Assembly: GCA_033063855.1 (NCBI GenBank) | Contig: CP093829.1 | Coordinates: forward strand, 13,361,537 to 13,425,536 | Reading direction: 5' to 3' | Length of the DNA: 64,000 nucleotides | Source of the DNA: Smittia aterrima | Lineage: Eukaryota > Arthropoda > Insecta > Diptera > Chironomidae | Shown: piece after piece, positions 12,301 through 24,300 of the stretch | Layout: the number at the start of each line of letters is the position of its first letter | How positions within the stretch are numbered: position 1 is the stretch's first letter | Notes under the pieces: model-generated | What the model saw: only the letters and a program-made list of their open reading frames with translations | Databases searched by the model: none | Told to the model about the DNA's origin: nothing | Made by a program: the position numbers and the translations under genes

Positions 12301-15300
12301 GTTTTTCTAACAGAACGTTATTATGAGTTATGCAAATTTTATTGAGTATGTGTGTTTTCAAGTACGAGCTTTTGTCTCTCCCATCCAAGATTCAAAAAAA
12401 GATATTTTTCTACGACTTGTGATATAAAAATGAGTTGTGTACTGGTGTCTTGTGAAGCGCGAATAAACTTTTATTTACATTCCCGCTTCCGTTCTCGTTT
12501 AAGGCTTCACATTGCTGCCGTTATGTGTGTAACAAGTGCTATGAACAATACTTTAGTTGTGAGTATTAAAGAGGATGTCTGGGGTGAATCAAAAATTAAT
12601 TCAAGTTATTTGCATAAATTTCCATTTCATTCATGCAGGTGAGCGGTGGAGATGACTCAAGTATAATCATATCATCATACTTGACGGGAAAATCCGTAAG
12701 TACACTAAGCCTTTTCTTCTCAATCGCGTCTGAATGTCAATAATGTCAATATCGTGTCACAAGCTATTGAGTCGTCTAACAATTTTGTTGATGGGAAAGA
12801 GTTTTGCTTCAAAAAGCGAGGAAACAAGATTAGGGCTCAAAGCCAATTTACTGAAATGCATGCTCACGATACCGCTATAAATGCAATAACTCGTCTCTCA
12901 AAACCTTTTTGCTCAAATTTCCGTAAAGCTCTTGTAAAGGTATCCCTCGCTTTTCGAAGCACTGTGAATAATTCTTGATTCATTAAGAATGAAGTAACGG
13001 CAAGAAAGGTGAGAGAGCATGAATTAAACTTTGTCTTGAGTGCTCGCAGTAGGTAAAGGTGTTGTACAAACAAAACATTTACTGCCATCAGTTGAAATTA
13101 ATAAACACAAAGCGAATAAAATTGATGTTAGTTATTTATCGAAATAATCTAACACATAGAAGGGATTTCGCAAAACTTGACGGAAGTTTGATATTTTTTT
13201 CTGGGTGAGTTTCCACCACTCGTCTCCCTACTGTGATGACAGTAAATGAAAGGGAAAGACAATTCATTGTGGAAATATGTGATGAATATTTGATGGTGAA
13301 AAGCTCATTCGTGTTTACCGGGGGGACTTCAATCTCGTCGTCCAACTTGAGCGAGTAAACAAAGCTATAAAAACACTGTGGATGCTCTGAATTACCCTAT
13401 AATGGAGACAACGATGAGTTGTGTCGGGTCATCTGTGCTGCGTTGAATTCAGAAATTTATTCATTGAAATGACAGCAATTTGCGGTGGGAGAGAGATGAA
13501 CTGATGGGTCTAATTTAAACCTATATCAGAACGACAAAGCCATTGTACTGAGTACATTCAAAACATTATTGAAAATATCTCGGGTTCATATACGTCAAAG
13601 TTCATTGATTATAGAATCGTACCCGTACAGCTAGAGGGACACGAAATGATTTGTAAATAATAATAATATTTCGTGAGCATCGTTAAAAACTTTCTTTGCT
13701 GCCTTTGGCGTAATAAACGAAATCATCAAAAATAAAAATCGTAAAAATTTCATTTTCAATTTCCTTGGAAATTTTTTCATGAAAGCAACGATGTGGATGA
13801 ACGAGCAAAATAATTTTCATGAACTCGCTTTGAAATTTTTCTCTCTTGATTTGAAACGATTCGTCTCATGACAACAGCGTGAAACTCAATGCAAATTTTA
13901 CTTTGAAAAGAAGAGTTTTCGTTTTGTTTGTCTTCATTCAAACTGTGAAATTCCACCCAAGGCCGAGACTTGATTGATTGCGGAGAAACCCTTGAAACCA
14001 CGCACGGCAAAAACAAAGACATTGCCGGAGCTAAAATGAGGGCTGGGAAAAGTTTAAAATAAATTTCTCTTTGTTTGTGGGACGAATTGAGGCCTGATTT
14101 ACGCTCTGACGAATTTCTATTCAGAAACGAAACGAAAACTAAAGCAACCACCGATTAATTTTCATTAAAAGCTTTATGTCTTCAGCACTCATTATGCAGA
14201 AACTTTTCTTTATCTAAGTTTTCTTTTCCTTTCTTCATTTATTGATTACTCATAAAATAGATAATGAAAATCGATCATCACCGAGGACCCGTCGTGTGTG
14301 TTGCCATAAGTTCAACGAGTGAAGTTTTAGTCTCGGGCAGTTCGGACCAAAGTATTTGCCTTTGGTCTTTGGAAACATACGAATTGCTGAATTTGCTTCA
14401 ATTTAACAGCCCAATTATCAACTTCTGTCTTTCGCCTGATTCAGTAAGTGCCATAGGATTTGTCTTAGCTCTTTCCTGAGTCACTTACATCAATCTTTAC
14501 TTTCATTCTCTTAGATTTTTCTGCTTGCCCATTGTGAAGATAATGGTTTATATTTGAGAACTCTTGCTACCGGAACTGAGTTACATCAACTGAAAGGACA
14601 TAAATCCAAGGTAAACAGAAATGTAAATATTTAACAATCACATTTGCTCGCCCCTGTCTCCTATCATTCGGACGCGTGGCAAGAAGAAATGTCTCAGCCA
14701 ACATTTGAATTTCTTTTTTGCAATTCATCATAGAAGGGTTGAAGTCTTTATTAATGGCGATAAATAAAAAGATTTACTCGTTGAACAATTAAATAATTCG
14801 CTCTACAAAAGCTTTATTGCTTCTCCTTCTTACTTAAAAAGTTCTCGACTAGCGAGAAGCTTTCTCGTTCATGAACTGTGTTTCAATTTAATAATAAAGA
14901 AACATTATTTATGAACACCGAGTCCGAGTTTAAGTGTCCCCGAATGGCCATGAGTCCATTAGTAAAGTTATTTATAGGCGTCGCTTTCACCTTTCTCCGG
15001 CAAATTAAAAAGGGCAATTTGATTTTCATTTTCTCTTTCTAATTCAATTCACAATTAATATTTCTACAGGTTCTCGCGTTTGGTATAGCTGCTGACAGTC
15101 AGCGAGCGATTGTTGGGTGTGAAGATACCAAAGCTTTAATATTTGATATGTGCTCTGGTAAAATCATCAGAACGATGCCACCTAATCCTGGCTCGGTGAC
15201 CGCTGTTTTTGTAATGGCTAAGGATGATTATTTGATAACAGCTGGTGGCAATAAAATTACATTCTATTCATTTCGTAACGAAGACTCGATCGTTAATTAT

Positions 15301-17500
15301 TATCCGAAGAAAAAAGAGAAGCGTAAGAATAGGAAGCAACTGGTGTCGACGAACCGTCTTAATTTGAATTCCAATAATCATCCCATCTGCTGTTTTGATG
15401 TTTCACGTGACTCAACAATCGCAGCTATTGCGATTCAACGAGGCATACAGATTTGGCTTCTTAACACTCCCGAGCTTTCAAAGACATTTGAAGGCCACAC
15501 TGCACTTATAACTTGTATCCATTTCGCTCCGAACTGCGATTTTGTTGCAACTGGTTCGGAAGATAAGAGTGTAATGGTCTGGGGGCTTCAATTTGGAATA
15601 TTACAAACTACCTTTAAAGCTCATAATGCTGCGATAAGTTGCCTCACTGTGATGATGGACTCACGACGGATTGTTACTTCCGATCGCGAAGGCTGTTCTT
15701 ATGTGTGGCTTGCCGAGTCCGGCACAATTCTTCAGACAGTTCAAGGACCTCACAAATGTCTCGCCGTCACGAACAACATGAAATTTGCTGTAAGTCGAGT
15801 TAATGATAAAAGAAGTATATTCTCGAACTTTATTAACATTTTATTACTCACTTAGATGAGCTCAAACGGCGATAATAGTTTAAGGATCTGGTCGCTCACG
15901 CGCGAAGACGAGAAATATCACGTCAGTCATACAGATGAAATTACTTGTTTCGTTATTACCGCCGACTCGCTTCATGTTATAACGGGATCGCGTGATAATT
16001 CGCTGAAGGTGTGGCAGGCAACAGGCGGAAAATTGGCTCAGGTAAGCATTTAAAAATAGATTTCGATATAAAACATAAAGCTAATCGTGAAATATTTTTG
16101 TGAAAAGGTGTTGGTTGGCCATTCTGATGCCGTTCTTACTGTCGCCGTATCGGTCAATAATAAAAGTCAAGTGATATCAGGATCAAAGGATTGCAATTTG
16201 ATAGTTTGGGATATATCGACTGGAGAAGAGATCCACACTCTCGCAGGTCACTTGGGCGCTGTAACATGTGTCAAGGTATCTGCTGACGGTGAGAAAAAAA
16301 AAACAAATTGTTATCGAAATCGATTATTCCCTTCTCCATATTTAGGCACGACTGCTGTCTCCGGTAGTGACGACAAAACAATTATCGTATGGGAAACATT
16401 ACGTGGATTGGCGTTGACATCACTTCAGCTTCACGTTCAATTCACCCGTTTCGACATTTCCTTGGAGTGCTCAAGGATTCTCGTTCACTTAACTGACAAT
16501 CCATCATTCCCAATCATTTGCTTGCATAACTCGCCTGCGCAATATATCAAATTACCGACCTATTCCGCTCCAGCGAGAGATGTTGAAGGTAAGTTTTCAT
16601 TTTTATTCAATAGCTTTTGTTACAGTTTCAATTGTTCCCGACAGATTTGAGACCAGCTGCAGCGAAACGACCAGCAAGAAGACTTCTAAAGAAAGAGTTA
16701 TCACTTGACACTTACTCATGGCAAAAGAAGTACGCTCATCTGACTTCATCGGTGATGATGGCTCAAGTCGACGAAAGACTGAAGAGAAGATTTTCAGTGT
16801 CAACCAGCATGGAGGAAATATCAAAAATAGCTGAGATGAAAAGTATCGGGTCTCAACAGAATATTGGAAATCCTGAGCAGGCAGCATTAGCTCAATCACA
16901 GCATTTTGATCAGCTTGAAGCTTTGTGGAATAAACGTTCGCCACCACGAAGACGAATGAATCAAGTATTTTAAATGTCGACAAACGTATCTGACAATCAT
17001 AATGTTGAATAATCTTTTATTTTTCACAGTCACTCTCACGTCAGTCGTCATTAGCTGAAGACCGTATCAACTCGTCGGATGAAGACGAGTTTCTCGAGGA
17101 ACGCTCAGGAGGTACGTTTGGATTTCGTTCCACTTTTTTCGTTCGACCAAATTCATTTCCACAAGTTAGAGCATGCAAGCAAAAAACTTTTATGAAACAC
17201 AGCACCTCTTCCCTCTCCTTCGGCAACAGTCAACCACCTGATTTGATTAAAGAAGTTTTAGCACAATCAATGAGAACCTCGCAAACAGAAAATGATTTAC
17301 AGCAATTAGAGATATCGCCTATACAGTCAACATCATTTGACGCAGCATCGACGGAAGGTTTTTTCAGCGTTCGATGCAAAAAGCTTAGAACAAGTCGATC
17401 AGTGAAATCAGAAACCTTTTCTAAAGTAAATGAAGAATCGAAAATTAAGAAAAAACGGAAAAAGGATCTACTATCACGCTCTTCTTGCATAACACAGTGA
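3327..17500 (+). CDS. NACHT and WD-repeat domain-containing protein (NWD1/NWD2 type), STAND NTPase
   Basis: I assembled 25 exons: 3327-3441, 3509-3588, 3643-3774, 3830-3996, 4115-4266, 4331-4457, 4518-4683, 4890-5793, 5995-6198, 6878-7062, 7120-7266, 8252-8359, 8416-8602, 11034-11157, 12504-12558, 12639-12695, 14261-14443, 14515-14610, 15070-15789, 15856-16041, 16108-16288, 16346-16588, 16645-16964, 17030-17111, 17166-17500. They join in frame to 1751 aa, close to vertebrate NWD2. The N-terminus (about 30-130) is DUF4062-like (VKIYISST, VDMHFG). The NACHT module has Walker A GNHGSGKSS from residue 365 and Walker B FIFIDDLHK (Asp466/467). About a dozen WD repeats cover about 830-1505 (VIVWDI, LIVWDI, IIVWET). 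A Ser/Lys-rich tail follows. Such proteins are NTP-driven oligomerising switches; the insect function is unknown to me. Small exons 14-16 are the least certain. Confidence 0.9.
6548..6679 (-). other. Antisense exon-like segment inside an NWD intron
   Basis: On the minus strand, a good acceptor (CTCTTGTTTTAG) precedes 43 open codons ending in TGA. A minus-strand AATAAA follows at once (6541-6546), overlapping the stop region. The translation (INYYMKAFLQIF... ending LPLPSFLD) has ordinary amphipathic protein composition, but I recognise no family. It lies wholly inside intron 9 (6199-6877) of the NWD gene. I see no convincing upstream partner exon in the intron. It may be the terminal exon of a nested gene, a 39-codon small ORF from the internal ATG at 6667, or a relic. 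Confidence 0.35.
7267..8251 (+). other. NWD intron 11, no other gene seen
   Basis: 985-bp intron between a CAG|GTAATC donor and a TCCTCCTTAG acceptor. The short open frames on either strand (for instance minus 7613-7960) show no recognisable domain. No repeat is evident. Confidence 0.6.
9301..9720. repeat. 130-bp tandem repeat array, three full copies plus a partial one
   Basis: The landmark GTTTCACTTT, with variants, recurs at 9301, 9431, 9561 and 9691, exactly 130 bp apart. Each unit continues with GAGCTCACCAGAG, a GGATCCAATG block, GGAGCTTGGATTTTCT and AACTCAATGCTCTA. Copies 2 and 3 are most alike; copy 1 is more diverged and copy 4 degrades after about 30 bp. The array is contained within the TIR element at 9239-10081. 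Confidence 0.85.
9999..10040. repeat. 14-bp tandem triplication (GGACCACGGAAGAC)
   Basis: Two exact 14-bp copies (9999-10012 and 10013-10026) and a third matching in its first ten bases (10027-10040). It lies close to the right TIR of the element and is more GC-rich than its surroundings. Confidence 0.85.
11158..12503 (+). other. NWD intron 14, nothing else seen
   Basis: 1.35-kb intron bounded by TGTG|GTGAGC and CTCGTTTAAG. No coding exon, structured RNA or repeat was recognised. Confidence 0.5.
12696..14260 (+). other. NWD intron 16, nothing else seen
   Basis: 1.57-kb intron from TCC|GTAAGTAC to CATAAAATAG|ATA. Open frames on both strands here lack recognisable domains. No repeat was noted. 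Confidence 0.6.
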
Positions 17501-20171
17501 AACAAGAGCTCACTCCGTCCCCACCTCTCCATGAATGTTTTACCTCTTCTCATTTACTTTTCCAGTGAAAATTGATTTTAATTCCGTTCTCAGTTTCTAG
17601 TTAAGTAGTTTGACCCCTTTTCACTTCTGTCTTTTTTAACGAAATCAGACGTGTGTGATTTATAGCAGTTTCTGTCGAGCTGCACCGTAAATTGATTCGT
17701 TAAAGTTTGAAAGTTGATTCATGTTCCATACATATTTATGTATTCTCTTTATTCTGATTTGTATTTTAGCTTAGCAATTACCCTTATATCATCTGTACCC
17801 TCGAGACTAACGAGAAACAAAATACTTTGCACTGTAGACTTGAATAATTCAATGTTTAGACTTTACATGTAATCAATTCCTTTATGATTTCAATAAACAA
17901 AAGCAGAAGAGAGCACGAGAAAACATTTATTTTTCAAAGCTAACGAGATATTTGACTTTAATCAATTGCGTTTCCTTTCCTTTCAAATTGCTCGAAAATA
18001 TTCTTTCAGATTTGTTTTAAGCTTTTCCACAAAAAAAAAACAAGAAAATCTCATCTGACATCTTCTCGAGGGAGCTTCGAAATCAAATTTGAATTTAGGT
18101 AAGCAAATAAAATAAATAAAAAAAAAGCTTCGTCTGCTTCCCAAAATTAATAATTTCAATCATCAATAATGGAAATTTTGCCTTATTTTCTTTCCGTTGA
18201 CAGACAGAAGCCTTTTGTGAATGCTGCATAAATCGTTGATGTGGAAAATCGAACCGAAGCTTAGGATTTCATGCTTAACATGATTCATCACCATCATCAT
18301 CTTGTGATTCTTTTTGATTCAGCACAAACTGGAATTGCGTTCGCTTTGTATACGCTGCGGTTAAAGATTAATAAAGCTGAGCGTAGCTGATATTTATTAA
18401 TTTCTGAAGACAAGCTTAAAATACATAAAACGAAAAAGGATAAAATTGAAAACTATACATGTAGCATGCGATAAGGCAATTGCGCATCTAGAAAGCAAAA
18501 TAGAGATTTCTGAAATAGAAAGTTTTATAGAACACGAATAGAAACTAACAATCAAATTTAGGATGATGAAAGCTTCAGAGAAAGCAATTGTAGGGTTTCA
18601 TTTCTGCTTTCAATTTGAAATTGAAACAATCCAAACAGAATCTGTACCCCAATTAACTCAATTTTACTTATTCATGATGTTTTATTTTTTCCACGATTCA
18701 ATTACAAAAATGTTTTATTTGATTCTCTTTACGATCTGCAAATTGCTATAATTTTGATAATGCTTCTTAAAATGAGTTTGATGCAAAAATATTTGATGAT
18801 TTTCACAATGTAGACTCTTTTTGCAAGACGACGACAAGACGTTGACTGGGCTACAATCAATAAGCTAAATTTGCCATAAAACGATTATGAAAAATAATAT
18901 GAAACGGCTAATGACAATCAAAGTTGTAATTGATAAATGTTGCTTGAAGTTCTACATGCAATTTGTCATCGGTAAAATGATTTTATTTGTCATCTCATGA
19001 CGTTTGTTAAGTCCTTAAATCTATTTTTGTATCGCGCTTGGCGCACATTCTTCTGACTTTTCTTGGTGATAATATTTTTTTTTATTAAAACTTTTTTCTT
19101 CATTTTGTATGTGTCATAAACTAGCATTAGATAACATAAATTCATGTTTTACAAATATAAGTCAATCTATCATTTGAAATCCTTCTTCTCATTGGAACCG
19201 ATCGTTGTTGAGCTCTAAGTTTCGAGCGATAAACCAAATCTAATTCGGTTTATCTTTCTTCGCGTAAAGCATAAAATTTTATCTCTCAGTTGTGAAATTG
19301 TATTTTAAAATAAAGTTAGGAAATATAATACTAATAATCCAATACCAGTGACCTAAAGAGATGATACCACAAGCCTTAAGCTTGTTTCTTCCAATTTATT
19401 TCGTTCACCTAACTGGTCTTAGCTGGTCACTGGTCGTAGCCGATAAAATATCAATATGAAAGTTTTCTAGGGATGCATAAACTGTTAACACAATTCATGT
19501 CATTAATAAACGTTCCATCGTCTCTTTGAGACTTCCATCAGACTAAATGTAAGATCCATTGCATGATACAATCACAAAATTTTAGAGTTTTCCCTCAAAC
19601 CTCGTTGGATCATGCTCGACCCACAAAACAAAATGACTGCACAAACTTTTCTTAGAAGCGAGAAAACTTTTTAATCTTTGAACATTGCCTACGGAAGAAC
19701 GAAAGATGAGATGATGCTTGCTTGATTTAAGTGAAGAATTTTGCTTCCCTTACGATGTTCGAGTATTCAAGTTAAAGTAGCGGTGATGTTAAGTATATGA
19801 TAAGAGTTTCGATAAATGAGAAGCTTTTCTCAATTTAAACTTTATCCCTAATTTTCCACTTTACTTTAAACTCGGAAACATTTCCCTTCGCTCTGATTTC
19901 TAAAAGTTTACTTAATTACAAAGCAATATTAATTATTCTTGTTTTCGGATACTTTGTTTCGTTTTGGTTCCTGTAAGCCTTAGATGTAAGGTGATTATTG
20001 ATGTGGAAATAAAAGAAAATTTTGTTCCGATATGGAGAGAACGATGAATAGTTTTGTTTTGTTTTCAGAAAGTTTTAGGAGGAAAAGCCTCAATCAAATA
20101 ATCAAATTATCACAGAAAGGAGAATGGATTGAAATTTTGATGAATGAATAAAATTTTGTATAAAAATGATT
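17501..20171. other. Intergenic region between convergent NWD and FAM13 genes
   Basis: 2.7 kb holding the 3' UTRs of both flanking genes. A plus-strand AATAAA lies at 17892-17897. A minus-strand AATAAA at 19395-19400 is a candidate for FAM13, implying a UTR of about 0.8 kb. I see no additional gene or repeat. Confidence 0.6.
17892..17897 (+). terminator. Poly(A) signal AATAAA of the NWD gene
   Basis: First canonical AATAAA in a plausible position, about 390 bp after the stop codon. Confidence 0.5.
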
Positions 20172-22208
20172 TCAATTTGACATTTGCTTTTTCACCAAAG
20201 CATCAAGCAATCGCAACTTGGCTTTTTTCTGTTTGTATAAAGCATAAGTATCATCAATGGAGCTTCTATCGGATTTTAACATCTTTCGTCCATTAACATC
20301 TTCAAAATTATGTTCAAACTCTTTAATTGTCCGTCGCAACTGCTTCTTTTCTTCACGAATCTTATCAAAATGAGAGTAAAGCTCCTTGACCGTCATCGAG
20401 TGAAGTTTGAAGTTCTCTTCAAACGCTTTTGTAAGATTGCTTGCGTTGGCATCGACGGATGTGCTTGTCGAACTATCTGATGGTGATTGAACTACTGAGT
20501 GTGTTGATGGCGGCGAGAAATCGATGGATGGTGATGCCATCCCCGACAAAGCCAAAGCTTCATTTTCAAGAATTGTAGGCAAATCAGAAATAGCTCCAGA
20601 AACAGAGTTGTGTCTACTAACAAGTCTCTTTAGCATTCGGTAACGGTCGTAGAGTGGTCGAGCAGCATCACGCTCTTCTGGAGTTCCAGGCCGTCCAAAG
20701 AGCGATTCGAAATAGAGCAGAGCACGTTGAACTGATGTCTTTTCTTCAACCAATTGATCTGGCGTCATTTCATCAATTAAAGACGAACGGTCTTCTTCTC
20801 CTCGCTTCTCTTGTAAACGCTACAAAAATAGAAAATTGATTTGTAATTTTAATTCAAAACTTTAGGAACGCTTTCATTTTAAAAAATAAAATTTATTTAC
20901 CTTCTCAATCTCGACGAGCGTATCCTTCACCTTCAATAACTTCTTTTCGGCTGGTTGAGAGTCATCAAATTTATTTTTATATCCCATTGCTGAAATTGGG
21001 TCCGCTTTAATCTGACTCTTCTCCTTGCGCAATTTGTGTATCTCCGAAACGTAATTCTTAATGTGCTTATCATTAGTTTTATCAGCCTGCGATGGCCTGT
21101 AACCGTAATTAACTTCAAACTTTTCTTCATAAACCGAAACTTTCTTCTTCAGCGATGTTAGTCGTTTGTTAATTTGACGAATTCGTTCATCAGGTGTTTG
21201 ATAGACTCCAACAGGTGAGTGACTTTTCTGCATAATTTCTCGCGTTTTGACATTTTCCGCGCTTAGGAAACTTCGATAAGGTTTTTTTTCAATCGCAATC
21301 TCATTTGTCACCTCGTCAGGCGTTGAACTGAACTTGACTAAGTCATGATCGTGTTTTATGAACTTTGTGAGAGAATGATGAACATGATCGAAAGTATTTT
21401 CAGCAAAGCGTTGGCATACGATTGGACCATTGTCGTCAGGATTCTCCCAAGGATACAGTGATCGCATAGGAGATTTTAGTCCGGAATCATCGGCCTCGTC
21501 GACCTTTGAACTGACATACTCTCGTTCTTCTTGTCGATAAGAAGAACTACGATCGTTCTCATTTGATTCTGAGTAAAGCCTAGGTGAAGATTTCCTAGAC
21601 TTTCGCGGTGACTTTCTGCCTGATGGAGACTTTGTCTTCAAAAATCTTTCAGAGTTTCGTCGTCGCTCATGCTCGTCATTCGAATCGCCATTCGGCGATA
21701 ACCGAACTTGAACTTGTAATGGAGCGACATCAATCAAGTTATTTTTGGCGATTGCAAAATCGCTACTTGTTTGAATTATACCAATCTCCTCTTTAACTGA
21801 CTGTAGGCATTCTCCTGCTGAGCTTTCATCGCCTTTCTCATTATGTTCTTTCAACGGCGATGGTTTCTTAAAATCCTCGTGCGATGCCACACGTCGAATC
21901 ACCTCACCTTGACAGCTTGGCACGTGTTCCTCGCTATTCGATCGTACAAGCTTTCGGTCTTGCGTCAATGAAGAGATACTATCTTGGCGATCCTTTCGTT
22001 TTCGACATTGCTGATATTCCGAGTTTGCGATGATGATGTTTGGCAAGTAATTGGATGAACTGTTCTTGTTGTTGTTACTGTCGTTACTAACATTGTTTGT
22101 TCTGATGATCGTTTGAGCTGAGCTTAAACTTTCGTTACTTCGAATAGAAGCTGATGTGGTGAGACGATTCAAATCGCCTTCGGTTTGCTCAGTTGATGGC
22201 CGACGCAT
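20172..22208 (-). CDS. FAM13A: FAM13 family protein, form without a RhoGAP domain
   Basis: Two coding exons: 22208-20901 and 20819-20172, joined in frame (651 aa). The N-terminal half is disordered and Ser-rich. The conserved FAM13 blocks are clear: YPWENPDDNGPIVCQRFAEN (around residue 250), the TPDERIRQINKRLTSLKKK coiled-coil segment, and the C-terminal MTPDQLVEEKTSVQRALLYF... GRP block with LYDRYRMLKRLV. Vertebrate FAM13A long forms add an N-terminal RhoGAP domain; nothing of it is present here. The exon starts at 22214 after a TTCTATTCTAG acceptor, so the ATG is six bases into this exon. A likely 5' UTR exon near 24 kb has an in-frame stop, which supports this start. The symbol denotes family only; the insect gene is the single FAM13-type gene. 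Confidence 0.85.
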
Positions 22209-24028
22209 GCCGCACTAGAATAGAATAATGAAATTTAATTAATTTTTTTTGATTGATTTCTCTGTCAAAGCAACATGGTCAAGTTCGTTTTGTTGGATTG
22301 AAAAATTTATTCTCGTTCTCTGACTTGAAAATGAAAAACACCAGAGGCTAAAAAATTTCAGTTCTAAAAATAAAATTTCAGCTTGTAAATTATTTTAATG
22401 CTCGAGATAAATTCTTTCTACTTTTGGCAAAAAAGTCACGAAAGTTGATGGCGTCAGAATGCATATGATAACCTAACAATGAAGCTTTCGTAAATTAATA
22501 AACAAGCCCTCTTCTTTTATAACTATCTAATTATAACTTTATTGACTTTGTTTTCGTGGCGCGATGTGATACGGGAACAATAAAATACTCGAAAAACTTA
22601 TCAGATGCAATCAACTCTGACAGATTTATACACTTTACCAACAGTTTTAGCCGCATTTTCTGATACATTTTAGTAATTCTCATATTGATTGTAAAACTCT
22701 TTGGTGAATGATTTCGTGAGAGCAAGTGCTCGTTTCGCGACGTCTTACGAACGAATAAAATGATGTGCTGATAAGCGTTGAGTTTTATCGGCCCGCAAAC
22801 ACTTAAAGTTTACAATCGAAATGCAAACTTTTGCTGATTATTCTGCTACGATGAGACTACGCGGTACAATATAATTATGACTCAAGTTGACACACTCAGT
22901 CAACAAAGTATATCTTTTACTTTAACGTCTGTAGACAGTATCGTTCCTCTCAAGATATGAGAAATGAGTGAAGCAAGTCAAAATGAATTGACAGAACTCA
23001 ACGATCACTGCTTGAAGTGCCAATTGACGTATCAGAGTCAATTCGAATTAATTTTTGCAACAAATGGAAAATTCCTTCCCGCATTTACTCAATTGTTTCG
23101 AGGCGATGACAAATAACTTCCCGCAATTCACAGACTCGAAAAGTTTTCAAGTCTTTATTTTCCAATTAGTATTCAACAAAAAAAAAGTTTTGGTAGGGAG
23201 ACGGAAGCTCAGTTCATTTTGTCGTGGATAAATTTTCATAATCGATCAAACAGCGAAAACCATGAAATTGAATGTCGAGCAGGAACAATACGGTTCTCAT
23301 TCACGTTGAATGCCACGCTAATAAACTGTAACGGCGACTAATAAGTTCATTGGAAAACTCTGCTGCTAAGCTATCGATTTAGTTTATAAATAAGTTAGCA
23401 AAATAAAAAGTCTTTGTTGTTGAATAGAAAAGACAAATGATTTAATTTTCCACAACTACTGTAATTAGGGGAAGAAAGATCCAATTTTTGAAGCGAAACG
23501 AGACGTATACGTCAGAATGTGTCACGAGTTCTATAAAATCTTGGCTTTCCGACAAGTTTTTTGTGATGAAAGTTTATGTAAACATCAACAAATCAATTAG
23601 CTTGTGCTAAGTGAATTTGCAAGTCAGCTGAAAATCTATTGAAGTAGCTTTTAAGAACTTTGCTTAACCTTGAGTTAGTCAATAAAACGATAAATTCTGA
23701 AAATATTTCCAAAAAATTTCAGTTGAGCTTTTATGAAAAATCAAAACTTTCGATTAACCAACATTCCTTAAGAGAAAAATCATGGCGCACGAAAGCTTTT
23801 TGCTTAAATTAGCTTTCCGCAAAAAAAATATAAATAACAAGCGCTTCGCCCGACATTTGGAATCTTAGGTCACTATTCGTATTGTTTATCGAATATTTTC
23901 GTACGATTGAAGTTTCTGAGTTCATCAAGGACAAATCTAATAATTTCTTTTGTTGGATATTATGAAAATTTTGGGATTGTTGGCATGAACAGAAGCTTCA
24001 AATGAAAAAAAGAATTTTCGACTCACCA

Positions 24029-24300
24029 CACACGCAATAATTGACTCCCAACAGTTTTTCGCCAGCGGTTCAATTTTGAACGATATTTTCGCAGCCGACT
24101 TTCCACCTTAATTTCTGTTGACTAACGAATCTCGTTTTCCAAATTCGAGCTTGCACTGATATCGTCCTATCAGTCAAGTACTGTCTTGGTCTGCTTAAAA
24201 TCCTCAAGTTCGATGAAATATTATCGGCGTTCGTGCCCCTGATGATGAAGTGAAGATAAATCAACAAATCTTTAATGGGACGCTAATCTGTTATGATTAT
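24029..24300 (-). other. Candidate 5' UTR exon of FAM13 (5' end undefined)
   Basis: On the minus strand a strong donor, GTGTGTG|GTGAGTCG, lies at 24028. Spliced to the acceptor at 22214, the frame that continues into the FAM13 ATG contains a stop upstream and no ATG in between. This exon would therefore be non-coding, and translation would start at 22208. The 5' end is not defined by any signal I can see. It has no transcript support here. Confidence 0.35.

Noticed and set aside
16965..16973. Alternative stop of the NWD protein by reading through the donor at 16965
   Set aside because: The next two exons continue in frame with serine-rich sequence and good splice sites; a short isoform is possible but not the main model.
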